Assembly: GCF_029029525.1 (NCBI RefSeq)
Contig: NZ_JAKJSC010000001.1
Location: 2,392,987 to 2,456,986, forward strand
Direction: 5' to 3'
DNA: 64,000 nucleotides
Source of the DNA: Labilibaculum sp. DW002
GTDB taxonomy: Bacteria; Bacteroidota; Bacteroidia; Bacteroidales; Marinifilaceae
Positions 34,166-43,498 of this stretch are shown in pieces. The notes beneath the pieces were generated by a model, which did not search any database, was not told the DNA's origin, and saw only the letters and a list, made by a program, of their open reading frames with translations. Within the stretch, counting starts at the first letter, position 1; each line of letters opens with the position of its first letter. Made by a program: the position numbers and the translations under genes.

Positions 34166-35728
34166 TTATATTTTTAAAGGAGCATTTACTTTCTGTTTCA
34201 TCAAAGCAATATCAAGAACTTCCATCACATCTTCAACAAAATGGAATTTAAGTCCTTTCAGATATATGGGTTTAATTTCATCAATATCTCTTTGGTTTTC
34301 GTGACAAAGAATAATCTCTTTGATTCCAGCACGCTTAGCTGCCAGAATTTTCTCACGAATTCCACCAACTGGCAACACTTTACCTCGTAAAGTAATCTCA
34401 CCTGTCATAGCCAGATTTTTCTTCACCTTACGCTGAGTAAAAGCAGAAGCGATAGAAGTAATCATAGTTACACCTGCCGATGGTCCATCCTTTGGAATAG
34501 CACCTTGTGGTACGTGAATATGAAGGTTCCAATTATCAAAAGCTTCCTTCTTAATCTCAAGCTGAGAAGCGCGAGCTCTTAGATATTCCTGAGCTAAAAG
34601 AGCTGATTCTTTCATTACATCACCAAGATTACCTGTAAGTGTTAGCTTACCTTTTCCCGGACTCAAGCTAGACTCGACATAAAGAATCTCACCACCTACC
34701 GATGTCCAGGCTAAACCTGTTACAACACCTGCAAATTCGTTCCCCTGATATTTATCGCGGCTAAACATCTTAGCTCCCAACAATTCTTTTAAGTCTTCTA
34801 CGCTAATAGAAACCTCATATTTATCGTCCATTGCAACCTTACGGGCAATTCTTCTCATGATTTTAGCCAATCGTTGATCCAAAGATCTAACCCCCGATTC
34901 ACGAGTATATTTATCGATCACTTCAGAAATAACCTCTTTAGATATTTTCACATCTTTCGAAGTAATTCCATGGTTTTCCAGTTGCTTTGGAATCAGATGA
35001 CGCTTAGCAATCTCCGTTTTTTCTTCAGTGATATAGCCACTAACATCGATCATCTCCATACGGTCGCGAAGTGGGCCCGAAATAGCACCAACATTATTTG
35101 CAGTAGCTACAAACATCACCTTAGATAAGTCGTAATCTACATCAAGGAAATTATCGTGAAAAGCACTGTTCTGCTCCGGATCTAAAACTTCCAATAAAGC
35201 TGATGATGGGTCACCTTTATGATCTGAACCAACCTTATCAATCTCATCAAGAATGAAAACCGGATTCGATGATTTTGCCTTTTTCATTCCCTGAATGATT
35301 CGGCCTGGCATCGCACCGATATATGTTTTTCTGTGCCCACGAATTTCTGCCTCATCGTGCAAACCACCCAATGACATTCTTACGTATTTTCTATCAAGTG
35401 CACTTGCAATAGACTTACCCAAAGACGTTTTACCAACACCAGGAGGGCCATACAAACACAGGATTGGCGATTTTAAATCACCTTTAAGTTTCAACACTGC
35501 CAAGTGCTCGATGATACGATCTTTTACTTTTTCCAAACCAAAATGATCTGAATCCAGCACATTCTGAGCATTCTTTAAATCGAAATTATCCTTGGTATAT
35601 TCATTCCATGGCAAATCAATCATCTCTTGCAAATAGTTCAGTTGAACTGAATATTCAGCAGCTGCAGGATTCAAGCGTTGCAACTTTTTAACTCTTTTGC
35701 AAAAATTTCCCCAACCTCTTCGGTCCAC
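34166..35728 (-). CDS. lon: Lon protease, C-terminal part (AAA+ and Ser protease domains), out of frame with the N-terminal part
   Basis: The authentic lon reading resumes at about 35690, in [15 protein letters not shown]; residues upstream of that in this frame are not lon. Walker [13 protein letters not shown], Walker [10 protein letters not shown], then the C-terminal Lon protease domain with Ser in [14 protein letters not shown] and Lys in [14 protein letters not shown]. All catalytic parts are intact. A missing A in an A-run on the minus strand (35685-35689) breaks the frame between this piece and the N-terminal piece 35671-36633. If the deletion is real the cell has no full-length Lon from this locus; a sequencing or assembly error in the homopolymer is the simpler reading. 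Followed by a strong terminator. Confidence 0.85.
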   Translation of the reverse strand: MDRRGWGNFCKRVKKLQRLNPAAAEYSVQLNYLQEMIDLPWNEYTKDNFDLKNAQNVLDSDHFGLEKVKDRIIEHLAVLKLKGDLKSPILCLYGPPGVGKTSLGKSIASALDRKYVRMSLGGLHDEAEIRGHRKTYIGAMPGRIIQGMKKAKSSNPVFILDEIDKVGSDHKGDPSSALLEVLDPEQNSAFHDNFLDVDYDLSKVMFVATANNVGAISGPLRDRMEMIDVSGYITEEKTEIAKRHLIPKQLENHGITSKDVKISKEVISEVIDKYTRESGVRSLDQRLAKIMRRIARKVAMDDKYEVSISVEDLKELLGAKMFSRDKYQGNEFAGVVTGLAWTSVGGEILYVESSLSPGKGKLTLTGNLGDVMKESALLAQEYLRARASQLEIKKEAFDNWNLHIHVPQGAIPKDGPSAGVTMITSIASAFTQRKVKKNLAMTGEITLRGKVLPVGGIREKILAAKRAGIKEIILCHENQRDIDEIKPIYLKGLKFHFVEDVMEVLDIALMKQKVNAPLKI

Positions 35729-36633
35729 TTTTTATCTTTTGCCTTTTCTTCCAAATCAATTACATCCTGTTCGTTAGGAGTTCCGCCTAATTCATCCTGA
35801 ATGGTTTTCATTTGCTGATGCAACAAGTATTCACGTTGTTGCTGATCCATATCGGTTTTCACCTTAGATTGAATATCATCTTTCAATTCCAAAACCTGCA
35901 CCTCACGAACCAATAACTCCAAAAGCTTCATGGCTCTATTACCAATCTCATCAATCTCAAGTAATTTTTGCTTCTGAGTGTGTTTTATCTCTGAGTTACT
36001 AGAAATGAAATTGATTAAGAATGATGATCCCTCTATATTTTTAATGGCAAATGTGGCCTCATTCGGAATCTGAGGACTCAACTTAATAACCTTAATGGCA
36101 ATATCTTTTATCGAACCTACCAAAGCCTTAAACTCATTATCCTCTTTTTCAGGACGAATGTCTTTAAGTGTTGTTATTCTGGCAACATGAAATGGGTCAT
36201 TTGAGATCATCGCTTCAATTTCGAAACGCTTCTTTCCTTGAAGAATAACCGTTGTGGTTCCGTCAGGCATTTCCAAAATCTTAATGATTTGAGCCACGGT
36301 ACCAATTTTATGCATATCCTCAACTTCTGGTTCTTCAACCTCATAGTCGATTTGAGAAACAGCTCCTAAAAGCCCTTTGTTTGCATAAACCTCACGAACC
36401 AGCTTCAGAGATTTTTCTCTGCCAACAGTGATTGGAATGACTACACCCGGGAAAAGTACTGTATTTCGAAGGGGTAGAATCGGCAAACTATCGGGCACCT
36501 CGAATTCATCAATGGCACTTTCATCCTCGTCTGCGATGATTGGAATAAAATCTGAGTCTTCATCCATCAAATTGGTTAGACCCATACTTCCTATATTGAT
36601 TTCTATCTTACTACTCATTATTTCGCTTGTCAT
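35671..36633 (-). CDS. lon: Lon protease, N-terminal part, frameshifted
   Basis: N-terminal substrate-binding (LON) domain with [19 protein letters not shown] and the helical linker; it runs in frame to [12 protein letters not shown] and then leaves lon sequence (SCNA, stop at 35671). With one more A in the run at 35685-35689 it would continue as [16 protein letters not shown]. The start is uncertain among ATGs at 36672, 36633 and 36618; the promoter at 36704-36734 rules out the one at 36768. 36633 is used here because purine-rich AGAGAAGA lies upstream. Full-length Lon would be about 820 residues, normal for the family. Confidence 0.75.
   Translation of the reverse strand: MTSEIMSSKIEINIGSMGLTNLMDEDSDFIPIIADEDESAIDEFEVPDSLPILPLRNTVLFPGVVIPITVGREKSLKLVREVYANKGLLGAVSQIDYEVEEPEVEDMHKIGTVAQIIKILEMPDGTTTVILQGKKRFEIEAMISNDPFHVARITTLKDIRPEKEDNEFKALVGSIKDIAIKVIKLSPQIPNEATFAIKNIEGSSFLINFISSNSEIKHTQKQKLLEIDEIGNRAMKLLELLVREVQVLELKDDIQSKVKTDMDQQQREYLLHQQMKTIQDELGGTPNEQDVIDLEEKAKDKKWTEEVGEIFAKELKSCNA
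35685..35689 (-). other. Frameshift site within lon
   Basis: Five T on the plus strand (five A in the mRNA). Six would restore a single lon frame. Both pieces flanking the site are fully conserved. Confidence 0.75.
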
Positions 36634-36703
36634 ATTCTGTTTACTATCTTCTCTTGGAAACAAGTATTTCATCGCATTAAAATGACAAAATGTCCGTTCC
36701 GAC

Positions 36704-36734
36704 CAAAAATAATTGGCTAGTCTTAAGTAGGCAA
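36704..36734 (-). promoter_or_regulatory. Bacteroidota promoter of lon
   Basis: Minus strand: TTG (36734-36732), 20 bases, TATTTTTG (36711-36704). Placed after the terminator of the upstream gene and ~65-70 nt before the preferred lon start. No heat-shock element recognised. Confidence 0.55.
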
Positions 36735-36747
36735 TTGCTATGCCAAA

Positions 36748-36787
36748 ATAAAAAATGAGTCTCATCATTCACAGATAAGACTCATTT
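36748..36787 (-). terminator. Terminator of the GlmU-like gene
   Basis: AAATGAGTCT (36753-36762) pairs with AGACTCATTT (36778-36787) around a 15-base loop; the plus-strand A-run before it gives the minus-strand T-tail. It lies 20 bp past the stop at 36807. Confidence 0.65.
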
Positions 36788-36806
36788 CATGTTATTTTAT
36801 TATGAT

Positions 36807-37997
36807 TTAAAATGACTTTCTGAAATCTTTTGTCATCTCAAACACATTTGTCATGATATCTTTTTCAGCTTCATCAAACTCTATACCCCGACGCTGCATA
36901 ACCAATTGAGCAACCTCATGAGCAGCCTTTAAGCGGTATTCCTGAAAACCATGATTCCCTCCCATTGAAAATGAAGGAATAAAATTACGCGGGAAACCTG
37001 CACCATACACATTGGCACTTACACCAATGACAGTTCCGGTGTTCAACATGGTATTAATGCCGCATTTAGAATGATCTCCCATGATTGTTCCACAAAACTG
37101 CAAGCCCGTTTTATTGAATCGGTTCGATTTATAATTCCATAGTTTTACCTCAGAGTAGTTGTTCTTTAGGTTAGAGTTATTGGTATCAGCTCCAATATTA
37201 CACCATTCTCCGATGACTGCATTACCAAGGAAACCATCGTGAGCTTTATTGGCATAGCCAAAAAAGACAACGTTACTCAACTCTCCTCCCGATTTACAGT
37301 AAGGTCCCAGAGTTGTAGCTCCATATACCTTTGCACCTAATTTTAAAGCAGAGTGTTCGCACATGGCCAATGGTCCACGTACCAATGAGCCTTCCATTAT
37401 TTCAGCATCCTTTCCAATATAGATTGGGCCCTCTTTTGCATTCAAGGTCGCAAACTCAACGCTGGCTCCTTCTTCAAGGAATATATTTTCTTTCCCAAGA
37501 ACATTAACGGTATCACTTAAGACTTGTGAACTTCTCCCTTTAGTCAAGAATTCAAAATCCTCTCTTAAAGCAAAATCATTTAAACCAAATATATCGTAAG
37601 GCATTGCAATTCTAACAATCTCCTTATTGTATTCTATCTTTATTTTTTCAGATATAGCTTCTTCTTTAACCAGATTAACATCAGTATCAGAAAGCTTAGC
37701 CGCTATAATCAAATTCTCTTTTGCAAGATATTCTCCAAGCTTTAAATTTTGGATTGCTGAAATCAAATCCGAATTAGGAAGAATTGATCCATTAATCATC
37801 ACATTTTCATCCTCAACTACCTTTTGGTATTTTACAGATAAGTATTTTTGAGTAAGAAAGCCAAAACTTGCATTTAAACGCTTTTCCCATTTTTCACGAA
37901 TCGTAAGAATTCCAACACGAATTTCCGCAACAGGACGAGTAAAAGTTAATGGACGTAAATCATTCCACGCCTCATTATCAAAAAGAATATAGTTCAT
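36807..37997 (-). CDS. GlmU-family sugar nucleotidyltransferase-like protein
   Basis: 396 residues. The N-terminus (MNYILFDNEAWNDLRPLTFTRPVAEIRVGILTIREKW) is the standard opening of Bacteroidota 'GlmU family' / putative sugar nucleotidyltransferase proteins. The C-terminal half has left-handed beta-helix hexapeptides (for example IYIGKDAEIMEGSLVRGPLA, about 197-216, and YGATTLGPYC). The canonical GlmU LAAGxGTRM loop is absent, so the nucleotidyl step is uncertain. Closest to the conserved Bacteroidota family seen near lon and lipid A or peptidoglycan genes; exact sugar unknown. Confidence 0.8.
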   Translation of the reverse strand: MNYILFDNEAWNDLRPLTFTRPVAEIRVGILTIREKWEKRLNASFGFLTQKYLSVKYQKVVEDENVMINGSILPNSDLISAIQNLKLGEYLAKENLIIAAKLSDTDVNLVKEEAISEKIKIEYNKEIVRIAMPYDIFGLNDFALREDFEFLTKGRSSQVLSDTVNVLGKENIFLEEGASVEFATLNAKEGPIYIGKDAEIMEGSLVRGPLAMCEHSALKLGAKVYGATTLGPYCKSGGELSNVVFFGYANKAHDGFLGNAVIGEWCNIGADTNNSNLKNNYSEVKLWNYKSNRFNKTGLQFCGTIMGDHSKCGINTMLNTGTVIGVSANVYGAGFPRNFIPSFSMGGNHGFQEYRLKAAHEVAQLVMQRRGIEFDEAEKDIMTNVFEMTKDFRKSF

Positions 37998-38061
37998 TGT
38001 AGTAGTGATTTTAATCTAAAAAGGTATCCTCTGTAGATTCTATGTACGATCAAAAATAAAA

Positions 38062-38087
38062 AAAAGCCTCGAATATTCGAGGCTTTT
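38062..38087 (-). terminator. Terminator of rpmE2
   Basis: A perfect 26 bp palindrome (arms 38062-38074 and 38075-38087; folding will open a small loop) with an A-run on its left, giving the minus-strand T-tail, 25 bp past the L31 stop. Confidence 0.85.
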
Positions 38088-38112
38088 CTTGTATAGTAAT
38101 TTTTTTTTGATC

Positions 38113-38364
38113 TTACTTTTTGAACTTCTTGTATTTGTTCATAAACTTATCAACACGTCCTGCAGTATCGATTAGAGTCATCTTACCTGTATAGAAAGGG
38201 TGAGATGTGTTAGAAATCTCAAGCTTTACTAATGGGTATTCAACATTGTCAATCTCGATAGTCTCTTTTGTATTCGCAGTTGACTTAGTAATAAAAACAG
38301 TCTCATTTGACATGTCTTTAAAAGCTACTAGACGGTAGTTTTTAGGATGTATTCCTTCTTTCAT
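38113..38364 (-). CDS. rpmE2: 50S ribosomal protein L31 type B
   Basis: 83 residues, the long zinc-free L31 (type B): MKEGIHPKNYRLVAFKDMS start, SNTSHPFYTGK in the middle and DTAGRVDKFMNKYKK near the end, with no CxxC pair. It sits on the large subunit near the central protuberance. Zinc-free L31 often replaces a zinc form when zinc is short; whether a zinc form exists elsewhere here is not visible. Own promoter (38409-38439) and terminator. Confidence 0.96.
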   Translation of the reverse strand: MKEGIHPKNYRLVAFKDMSNETVFITKSTANTKETIEIDNVEYPLVKLEISNTSHPFYTGKMTLIDTAGRVDKFMNKYKKFKK

Positions 38365-38408
38365 CTTATTCTCTTTAAAATTTCTTATAATCTTCTTCCA
38401 ATGGACTG

Positions 38409-38439
38409 CAAAGGTAAATATTGTAATTTATTTTGCAAA
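38409..38439 (-). promoter_or_regulatory. Bacteroidota promoter of rpmE2
   Basis: Minus strand: TTTG (38439-38436), 19 bases, TACCTTTG (38416-38409). An exact consensus match, ~45 nt before the L31 ATG. Confidence 0.75.
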
Positions 38440-38471
38440 AAAATGACACAAGAATCTAACTTTTATTGTCT

Positions 38472-39665
38472 TTATTCTTTAGAAGCCTTAGTTCCTCTGT
38501 TTTCCAGAGGGATAATAGCTGTTCTTTTAAAGGGTACATTCCTATCAAAAAGGTAGCGATAGGTATAATGAGTCTTCATTTTAACCCCTCCAACCGACTC
38601 ATAAATCGATATCATTTTAGGATTAAAATCACCTACCCAGGATAATTCAACCTCGGTATATTGCTTCTTAGCTTTTATGGCCTTATCCATTTTCCAGAAA
38701 ATAGCTGATTCAATACCGAATCGTTGATATTTTGGCACAACACCCATAATCGTAATACGAGTACGAGTAATGGTTTTTCGTTTAAGCAAATACATGAATT
38801 TCAACTTATTCCAGAAATCAAGCTTACCATTCATCTTTCTCAAAACCTGATTAATATCTGGCATGGCTACGAAAAAAGCAATAGGTTTTCCTTCATGGTA
38901 GGCAAACCAAATAAAATCTTCCTCTAATATACCTTTCCCTTCACGTGCTATTTTACGGATATCTTCAATATCTATTGGTGTAAAATTGTCATGAAACTTC
39001 CATGCCTCATTATAAACCTCAATAATATCCTGTATATATTTCTCCGAATTAGAAAACTTAAAATGCTCAAATTCAAAACCCGGCTTTTTAGATATCCACT
39101 CTGCGATTTTTGCAAATCGTTCCGGGAATGGTTTCGATCGATCAACATGATAGCTATACTGTTCGAAGAAAACTTGAAAACCATACGATTCGAAGAACTC
39201 CTGATAATAAGCTTTGTTGTATGGCATACCATAACCTTGTGGCAAAAATCCGTCAACTAACAGGCCCCAGTGGTTATCATTCTCACCAAAATTGATTGGA
39301 CCATCCATAGCTTCCATACCACGCTCTTTCAACCATTCTTTTGCTGTATCAAAAAGCAAAAAAGCAGCCTCTCTGTCTTTGATGCACTCAAAAAAGCCAC
39401 AACCACCTGTTGGTTGATCAAAACTAAAAGCCTTATTCGTGTTAATAAAAGCTGCAATTCGTCCAATAACCTTCCCCGAACCATCGGTAAGAATCCAACG
39501 GATAGCCTCACCATGCTTAAAAAAAGAATTCTCCTTAGGATCAAATATGCCTCCAATCTCACCATCTAAAGGGCAAGCAAAATTTGGATCATTTTTATAA
39601 ATGATTCTGGCTATGTCTAAAAATTTCACTCGTTGTTTTTGATCTAAAACTTCAACTATATTCAC
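38472..39665 (-). CDS. GNAT-superfamily-like protein
   Basis: 397 residues. Two acetyltransferase-like halves: the first around IRWILTDGSGKVIGRIAAFI (55-74) and GCGFFEC, the second around FAYHEGKPIAFFVAMPDINQ (~260-279) and MGVVPKYQRFGIESAIFW (~326-343), where R-x-x-G-x-x-x-x resembles a weakened acetyl-CoA loop. This size and layout match a conserved Bacteroidota family (often called GNAT family or hypothetical, related to the E. coli YghO group). Substrate unknown. The promoter is likely within the end of the next gene (39714-39744). Confidence 0.7.
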   Translation of the reverse strand: MNIVEVLDQKQRVKFLDIARIIYKNDPNFACPLDGEIGGIFDPKENSFFKHGEAIRWILTDGSGKVIGRIAAFINTNKAFSFDQPTGGCGFFECIKDREAAFLLFDTAKEWLKERGMEAMDGPINFGENDNHWGLLVDGFLPQGYGMPYNKAYYQEFFESYGFQVFFEQYSYHVDRSKPFPERFAKIAEWISKKPGFEFEHFKFSNSEKYIQDIIEVYNEAWKFHDNFTPIDIEDIRKIAREGKGILEEDFIWFAYHEGKPIAFFVAMPDINQVLRKMNGKLDFWNKLKFMYLLKRKTITRTRITIMGVVPKYQRFGIESAIFWKMDKAIKAKKQYTEVELSWVGDFNPKMISIYESVGGVKMKTHYTYRYLFDRNVPFKRTAIIPLENRGTKASKE

Positions 39666-39713
39666 TCGAGTCGTTTATTTAAGTAGTTTAGTTATTTGGG
39701 TCTTACTATATTA

Positions 39714-39744
39714 CAAAATTAATCGCGACCTGCCAACTTTGCAA
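39714..39744 (-). promoter_or_regulatory. Promoter of the GNAT-like gene
   Basis: Minus strand: TTG (39744-39742), 20 bases, TAATTTTG (39721-39714), inside the 3' end of the BI-1 gene; ~45 nt before the GNAT-like ATG. Confidence 0.5.
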
Positions 39745-40471
39745 GTAATCGCAACAATTCTACATATAACCAAATTAAAGTTACCATGATACCAAAAGCA
39801 CCATACCATTCCATATATTTTGGTGCACCTTGCTGAGCACCTTTTTCTATAAAGTCAAAATCCAACACAAGATTCAACGATGCAATTGCAACTATAAATA
39901 AACTAATACCTATACTGGTTAAACTAGAATCGTTGGCAAAGTGTAATCCAAATCCAAACATTCCCAAAATCCAGTTCAGCATGTAAAAAATAAAAATACC
40001 ACCTGTTGCAGCAACAACTCCTGCTTTAAACTTTTGCGTTACTTTAATCAATCCCGATTTATAGGCAAACAACATCGCAAATAAAGTTGCAAAGGTTAAA
40101 CCCACTGCTTGCACTACTATACCTGGATAATACGAATTCATTAATGCTGATAAACCACCCAACATTAAACCTTCCAATAATGCATAAATGGGAGTTGTAT
40201 AAGGAGCCCAAACAGGTTTAAATGAAGTTATCAAAGCAAAAATTAACCCACCAATGGCACCACCAATTAACCAAGGCATAATAACTGCTGAATTGCCCGA
40301 GTTAGCAAATAAACCCCATGTGTAACTTGCTGCAGCTACCAAAAAAAATAATGACAATCCAATTTTATTAATCGTTCCATTAACGGTCATCGACTCGCTG
40401 TAGTCTTCGTTTCTTAAACTGGAAAATATTTTATCGCCTAAAACAGGATTTGAACTTTTAGTAAACCTCAT
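39719..40471 (-). CDS. Bax inhibitor-1 / YccA family membrane protein
   Basis: 250 residues from ATG 40471 (MRFTKSSNPVLGDKIF); an open frame extends to 40513 without support. Seven predicted membrane helices, with the family features EGLMLGGLSALMNSYYPGIV (about 109-128) and a basic, Asp-ending C-terminus. The family (PF12811, Bax1-I YccA/YetJ type) includes YetJ, a pH-sensitive calcium leak channel; a similar role is possible but untested. 53 bp separate it from the GNAT-like gene. Confidence 0.88.
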   Translation of the reverse strand: MRFTKSSNPVLGDKIFSSLRNEDYSESMTVNGTINKIGLSLFFLVAAASYTWGLFANSGNSAVIMPWLIGGAIGGLIFALITSFKPVWAPYTTPIYALLEGLMLGGLSALMNSYYPGIVVQAVGLTFATLFAMLFAYKSGLIKVTQKFKAGVVAATGGIFIFYMLNWILGMFGFGLHFANDSSLTSIGISLFIVAIASLNLVLDFDFIEKGAQQGAPKYMEWYGAFGIMVTLIWLYVELLRLLAKLAGRD

Positions 40472-40586
40472 ATGTATATTTCTCTTTAAATCTATTCTTA
40501 AATAATGATTCAAATTTACTTTCTTTAATCTTCTTTTCCTAGATTAAAAAGTCATATCAGATCTTAAAAATTCTTAAAAAAAACGA

Positions 40587-41261
40587 CTACAATTCGATTT
40601 CATATTTTAGATCGTCCCAAATATCACTCCAGTCAGTATCATTTTTCTTCCTTTCATCCACCAATGCTACAACACGTGTAACCAGTGGTTCTCCTTTTCT
40701 AACCATTTTACCAAGAGTTCTTTTCACCTGATTCATAAGGTAGTTATCCGTAAATTTTTGCGGCAACAAATCAATAAATTCAGAATACATTTCATCCTGC
40801 TCTTCTAAATCTCTCATCGCAATTCGTCCCACTGTCATAACTGCACAAACTTGCTTCGAAGGATTAGTACTTTTCATCCAATCAAAAACCAAATCTTGAA
40901 TATTTGGTAGATGCTGGAAAAGATTCATACTAGCTTGTTCTAATAATTCATTAGAATCCATTTCTTCAAACCAGCGCTCCAATTGTTCTTCGGTAACCTT
41001 ATCTGGCTCTTCTAGCATGCTTGCCAAGATTTTCGATTCACGAAATCCTTTGGTCCAAAGTTTATGTGCCAACAAATGGTTTTGCTGATATTCTTTTCCA
41101 ATTTCTCGCAGATTAACGATAGTCGCTCCTAATGCTTTTTGATAATTCAATCCAAATTTTTTCATTTCATGATGAGTCTCACCATTACGAAGAATTTGAA
41201 TTTTTTTGAAAATTTCCTGAAACAATTCCTCTGTCTCATTGTTGTCGATAAAAAAATCCAT
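40587..41261 (-). CDS. AlkD-like HEAT-repeat DNA alkylation repair family protein
   Basis: 224 residues, all-helical HEAT-like repeats with the DNA alkylation repair (PF08713) layout: GLNYQKALGATIVNLREIGKEY at the start, LAHKLWTKGFRESKILASML, and a W-rich SNELLEQASMNLFQ. AlkD flips and excises N3/N7-alkyl purines without a classical base pocket. The catalytic Asp/Trp set could not be placed with certainty here, so activity on DNA is an inference from the family. A -7 match (TACCTTTG, 41295-41288 on the minus strand) lies ~30 nt upstream without a good -33. Confidence 0.78.
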   Translation of the reverse strand: MDFFIDNNETEELFQEIFKKIQILRNGETHHEMKKFGLNYQKALGATIVNLREIGKEYQQNHLLAHKLWTKGFRESKILASMLEEPDKVTEEQLERWFEEMDSNELLEQASMNLFQHLPNIQDLVFDWMKSTNPSKQVCAVMTVGRIAMRDLEEQDEMYSEFIDLLPQKFTDNYLMNQVKRTLGKMVRKGEPLVTRVVALVDERKKNDTDWSDIWDDLKYEIEL

Positions 41262-41344
41262 TTTTTTTTAAATTAGTTAACTATCTGCAAAGGTAGAGTT
41301 TATAATCTTTTCGGAATATTATTTCATATTTTTTTCAAAATAAA

Positions 41345-41377
41345 TTTGGAGAATAACTAAAGAATTCTCTATATTTG
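41345..41377 (+). promoter_or_regulatory. Bacteroidota promoter of tRNA-His
   Basis: TTTG (41345-41348), 21 bases, TATATTTG (41370-41377), ending 19 bp before the tRNA. Confidence 0.7.
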
Positions 41378-41396
41378 CACCGCACTACAGAAAAAT

Positions 41397-41471
41397 GGTG
41401 AATGTAGTTCAGTTGGTTAGAACGCTGGTTTGTGGTACCAGAGGTCGCCGGTTCGAACCCGGTCTTTCACC
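41397..41471 (+). tRNA. tRNA-His (anticodon GTG)
   Basis: Cloverleaf: G-1 at 41397, acceptor GTGAATG with CTTTCAC (one T-T mismatch at position 6), D arm GTTC/GAAC, anticodon arm CTGGT-TTGTGGT-ACCAG with GTG, T arm GCCGG-TTCGAAC-CCGGT (one G-T pair), discriminator C opposite G-1. CCA is not encoded. The extra 5' G paired with C73 is the identity mark of tRNA-His. Confidence 0.95.
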
Positions 41472-41477
41472 CTAAAC

Positions 41478-41519
41478 AAAACGCAAATTACAGATTATCT
41501 GTCATTTGCGTTTTTTTTT
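41478..41519 (+). terminator. Terminator after tRNA-His
   Basis: AAAACGCAAAT (41478-41488) pairs with ATTTGCGTTTT (41504-41514), with a further inner pairing ACAGA/TCTGT, followed by T's to 41519. Confidence 0.88.
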
Positions 41520-41763
41520 GTTATTATTCCTTTAGATTACTTCCATCTCCATAACCAGACACGGCCCTATTCAAAACAACAATCCCTTCTAAAAACAAAA
41601 TCTTTGCTTTTTTTATTAAATTAGCATGACATATTTAACAGATCTTAAGTAATTAAATTTTCTCAGGAAAGCAGCTTTTGTAACAATTGCATGTTATCCG
41701 AGAGTTAGAACCTTATAGACAACTAAATAAAAATAATACCTTACCCATTAAAAGCTGAGCAAA

Positions 41764-42273
41764 ATGAAAAATCGTATTCTATTCATACTGATTGTAGCAT
41801 TAACCATCGGATGCAACCATAATAAAGAAATTAGCTCTATAAATCCAGAAAACTGGTCCAAAAGAACGATTGATATCAGCACAAAGACCTCTTTGGAATA
41901 TGGGAAATCATATCTTTCTATTTATTCGCAAATCTACAGTAATTCTGAACATAAAACTCACAACTTGACTGCAATGGCAAGCATGCGTAACACAAGTGAT
42001 TCAGATACTATATTCTTACTAAAAGCAGAATATTTTGACACTCACGGAAAATCTATTCGAACATATTTTAATAAGCCAATCTATTTAGCACCAATGGAAA
42101 CAACGGAAATTATAATTGACGAAGCTGATATCGAAGGTGGAACGGGCTCCAATTTTATTATTGAATGGAAAATTCCAGAGAACTGTCCAGAACCTTTATT
42201 TGAAGGAGTTATGAACTCTACCATGGGTCAACAAGGACTCTCTTTCACAACACAATCTAAACGAATTAAATGA
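41764..42273 (+). CDS. DUF3124 lipoprotein
   Basis: 169 residues with lipobox TIGC (Cys17). The mature part follows DUF3124 (PF11322): ASMRNTSDSDTIFLLKAEYFDTHGK, a YLAPMETTEIIIDEADIEGGTGSNFIIEW core and ending PEPLFEGVMNSTMGQQGLSF. It resembles a small Fn3-like or DUF1573-like domain. Function unknown. Single gene, ~290 bp after tRNA-His; the gap between them is AT-rich with the tRNA terminator and nothing else found. Confidence 0.8.
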   Translation: MKNRILFILIVALTIGCNHNKEISSINPENWSKRTIDISTKTSLEYGKSYLSIYSQIYSNSEHKTHNLTAMASMRNTSDSDTIFLLKAEYFDTHGKSIRTYFNKPIYLAPMETTEIIIDEADIEGGTGSNFIIEWKIPENCPEPLFEGVMNSTMGQQGLSFTTQSKRIK

Positions 42274-42694
42274 ATATTTGATAGGGAAAGCCACGTTCTG
42301 AAACCTTAATCTGTGTCAAAAACACCTATTAATATGTATTTTTTATTGCATTATACTTAAATACTATCAAATGGCAGCCTCTCTGAACTTCCATTAAAAT
42401 AGAATTCCAGCATTAAAAGACACCTTAACATCTAATTAATTTAGTTCAAAACTTTCTTATGTTTGGTTTTACCTAGTCATTTTTGTACTTTAGTTCATTT
42501 CCAACAGTTTACAGTATAGATTTTAAAAACATGAAAACCTTTTAGCACAAATTTCTAAATAATTGGAATATCATAAGAAAGAAGCTACTAATGGTTATTC
42601 ATTAACAATTCATCACAATACGCATGGATTACAATTTATTTTGAAAACAAGAATGGCACTGTGCAAATTATCATTATCACATAAAAAGTATCAC
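42274..42694. other. Intergenic region before the MORN gene
   Basis: About 420 bp. A possible promoter TTTG (42462-42465), 20 bases, TACTTTAG (42486-42493) would give a ~195 nt leader to the MORN gene. An in-frame ATG-less extension upstream of 42695 (frame open from 42563) has no RBS and no homology-like content. Otherwise nothing seen. Confidence 0.4.
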
Positions 42695-43366
42695 ATGAAA
42701 TTCATTTTACCATTTATCCTCTTCCTAAGTTTATCACAATTTATTAGCGCGCAAGAAAACTGCAAGGTATTGCTGCACGAAATAGATAGTATTTACATTG
42801 GGAAATGTAAAAAAGGCTATGCTCACGGCAAAGGAACAGCCATTGGGAAAGATTCATATACAGGTAAATTTACAAAAGGATGGCCAAACGGTAAAGGCAC
42901 CTACACTTGGGCCAATGGAGATATCTATACCGGAGGTTGGATAGAAGGTAAACGAAATGGAAATGGCAAATTAACTCTAAAATTAGCAGATCGCGATAGT
43001 ATATTGGATGGACTATGGAAAGAGGATATGTATCTGGGCCCTAAACCCAAAGCGCCTAGTGTGATTACTAAAACCAGTATTGAGAGACATAGTTTCCAAA
43101 AGCTAGGAAAAATCCACAATCGAGTACTCATTAACTTCCTACAAAGCGGCGGAACAAATAACACTATTACAAATCTTTCAATTAATGCTACAAGTGGAGA
43201 AGAAACAAACTTGGGGAATTCAATTGGTTATGAATTTGTTAAATTTCCAGTCATCATAAGAGTGAGTTATGCGACCATGAACAAACTCAACACATTGAGA
43301 TATCAAGCCATTTTTGAATTTGAAATCACCGAACCAGGAGATTGGTTGGTAAAGTTACACAATTGA
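42695..43366 (+). CDS. Secreted MORN-repeat protein
   Basis: 223 residues from ATG 42695, chosen because the signal peptide begins there (MKFILPFILFLSLSQFISAQ); the frame is open to 42563 but upstream sequence looks non-coding. Residues ~31-95 hold about three MORN repeats (YIGKCKKGYAHGKGTAIGK, YTGKFTKGWPNGKGTYTW, YTGGWIEGKRNGNGKLT). The remaining ~130 residues (from HSFQKLGKI) are unrecognised, strand-rich. MORN repeats in bacteria occur in surface and periplasmic proteins that bind lipids or proteins; role here unknown. Confidence 0.75.
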   Translation: MKFILPFILFLSLSQFISAQENCKVLLHEIDSIYIGKCKKGYAHGKGTAIGKDSYTGKFTKGWPNGKGTYTWANGDIYTGGWIEGKRNGNGKLTLKLADRDSILDGLWKEDMYLGPKPKAPSVITKTSIERHSFQKLGKIHNRVLINFLQSGGTNNTITNLSINATSGEETNLGNSIGYEFVKFPVIIRVSYATMNKLNTLRYQAIFEFEITEPGDWLVKLHN

Positions 43367-43498
43367 TATTTTACACTTAAAACTACCATCAACAACAAAT
43401 ATAAGTCAACGGGCCAATAGCAGTTTAAGGAAACATTATACTTTTCCTCATCACCTCAATTATTATCTGTATTTTCGCACAAAATTCTGAAGCGAAAT

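Noticed and set aside
42563-42694. An upstream extension of the MORN protein by 44 residues.
   Set aside because: The extension would put the clear signal peptide in the middle of the protein and has no RBS; ATG 42695 is preferred.
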